From positions 1-20,306 of the IMG/VR virus record IMGVR_UViG_3300045020_000174: a stretch of DNA of 20,306 nucleotides; one strand, given 5' to 3'. The translations under genes were made by a program, and so were the position numbers. Shown in pieces: positions 19,968 to 20,306 of this stretch. The notes under the pieces are model-generated. The model saw only the letters and a program-made list of their open reading frames with translations. It ran no database searches and was not told where the DNA came from. Each line of letters starts with the position of its first letter. Position 1 is the first letter of the stretch. Source of the stretch: a virus.

Positions 19968-20306
19968 TCATGTCAGCGATGTGGTGTCCGAGGAGAAAAG
20001 AGAACCGAGCGCCCCGGCGGGGATAAGGCCGTACTCGGCGTCGGAGAGCACCACCACAGCGCCCGCCTTGTAGCGCAGCCCGTTGGGCAGCACCACGTTG
20101 TCCAGGCCGGACGCGATCGTCACCTGATGGCTCACGGTCCCTCCCAGGTAGCCGGTGTCCGTGCCGCCCTCGCCCGCTGCCAGCACGTCTTTCGCCCCGG
20201 CCGTCAGCAGCCCGAACTCCGCGTCGGTGAGCGTGAAGGCGCTCTCCGCCGCGTACCGGATGCCGTTCGGCATCACGATCGAGTCGGTGCCAGAGCTGAC
20301 GGTCAG
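19968..20306 (-). CDS. Head-module protein with tandem repeats (partial, 5' end cut)
   Basis: The open frame runs off the right edge of the window, so only the last 112 codons are visible. They contain two copies of a ~36-residue unit about 60 residues apart: SSGTDSIVMPNGIRYAAE...LTDAEFGLLTAGA and ASGLDNVVLPNGLRYKAG...LSDAEYGLIPAGA. The PNG-x-RY-x-A and (T/S)DAE-(F/Y)GL motifs are shared. Repeated modules of this kind suggest a multi-domain virion surface or fibre-like protein. The GTG and ATG at 20276 and 20273 are internal to the first repeat and are not the true start. Confidence 0.7.
   Translation of the reverse strand: MTVSSGTDSIVMPNGIRYAAESAFTLTDAEFGLLTAGAKDVLAAGEGGTDTGYLGGTVSHQVTIASGLDNVVLPNGLRYKAGAVVVLSDAEYGLIPAGALGSLFSSDTTSLT

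Noticed and set aside
1-20306. CRISPR array, integrase, attachment site or insertion sequence
   Set aside because: No regularly spaced repeats, recombinase motifs or terminal inverted repeats were seen.

Overview
The window reads as part of the genome of a tailed bacteriophage of a high-GC actinomycete, most likely a Streptomyces-type host. The evidence is strong GC3 codon bias, dense gene packing with ATGA/GTGA overlaps, an HK97-type major capsid gene, fibronectin-like and repeat-rich virion genes, several homing endonuclease genes, phage-borne tRNAs, and two DUF397-like genes, a family typical of Streptomyces and relatives. No integrase or attachment site is visible.

Layout, left to right. 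Positions 1-900 are a tRNA region: Tyr(GTA), Arg(CCG), a damaged tRNA-like segment, Cys(GCA), a tiny membrane-protein gene, and an Arg(CCT) tRNA lying between the two acceptor halves of another tRNA. Positions 949-11053 are a + strand set of mostly virion genes (tail, fibre and neck-like). HNH endonuclease genes interrupt it at 4629-5243 and 6862-7587, and it ends with a 729-residue repeat-rich protein and a convergent hairpin. Positions 11100-11898 hold three small - strand genes, two of them tandem DUF397 paralogues. Positions 11950-12330 hold no protein gene but contain the most unusual signal: two tandem tRNA-like loci whose 3' half comes before their 5' half, each with a 6-nt linker. Positions 12337-13469 carry two + strand genes. 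Positions 13459-16880 carry - strand accessory genes: a winged-helix protein, a von Willebrand factor A (MIDAS) protein, and a run of tiny overlapping unknown genes. A ~20-bp motif recurs before three - strand genes here. Positions 16956-20306 are a - strand head module, transcribed right to left: a repeat-containing head protein cut by the window edge, two head-associated proteins, the major capsid protein, and a PD-(D/E)XK-like homing endonuclease gene, closed by a strong terminator.

Two themes link the genes. First, all three endonuclease genes sit exactly behind the 3' end of a virion gene, and the last tens of codons of that gene are AT-richer than the rest. For the capsid gene the old 3' end seems still present as the C-terminus of the endonuclease, so the element appears to have brought a replacement gene end. 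Second, the tRNA loci show several kinds of rearrangement (permuted, interrupted, eroded) and share short flanking sequence. All family assignments are from reading the sequence; no database search was run.
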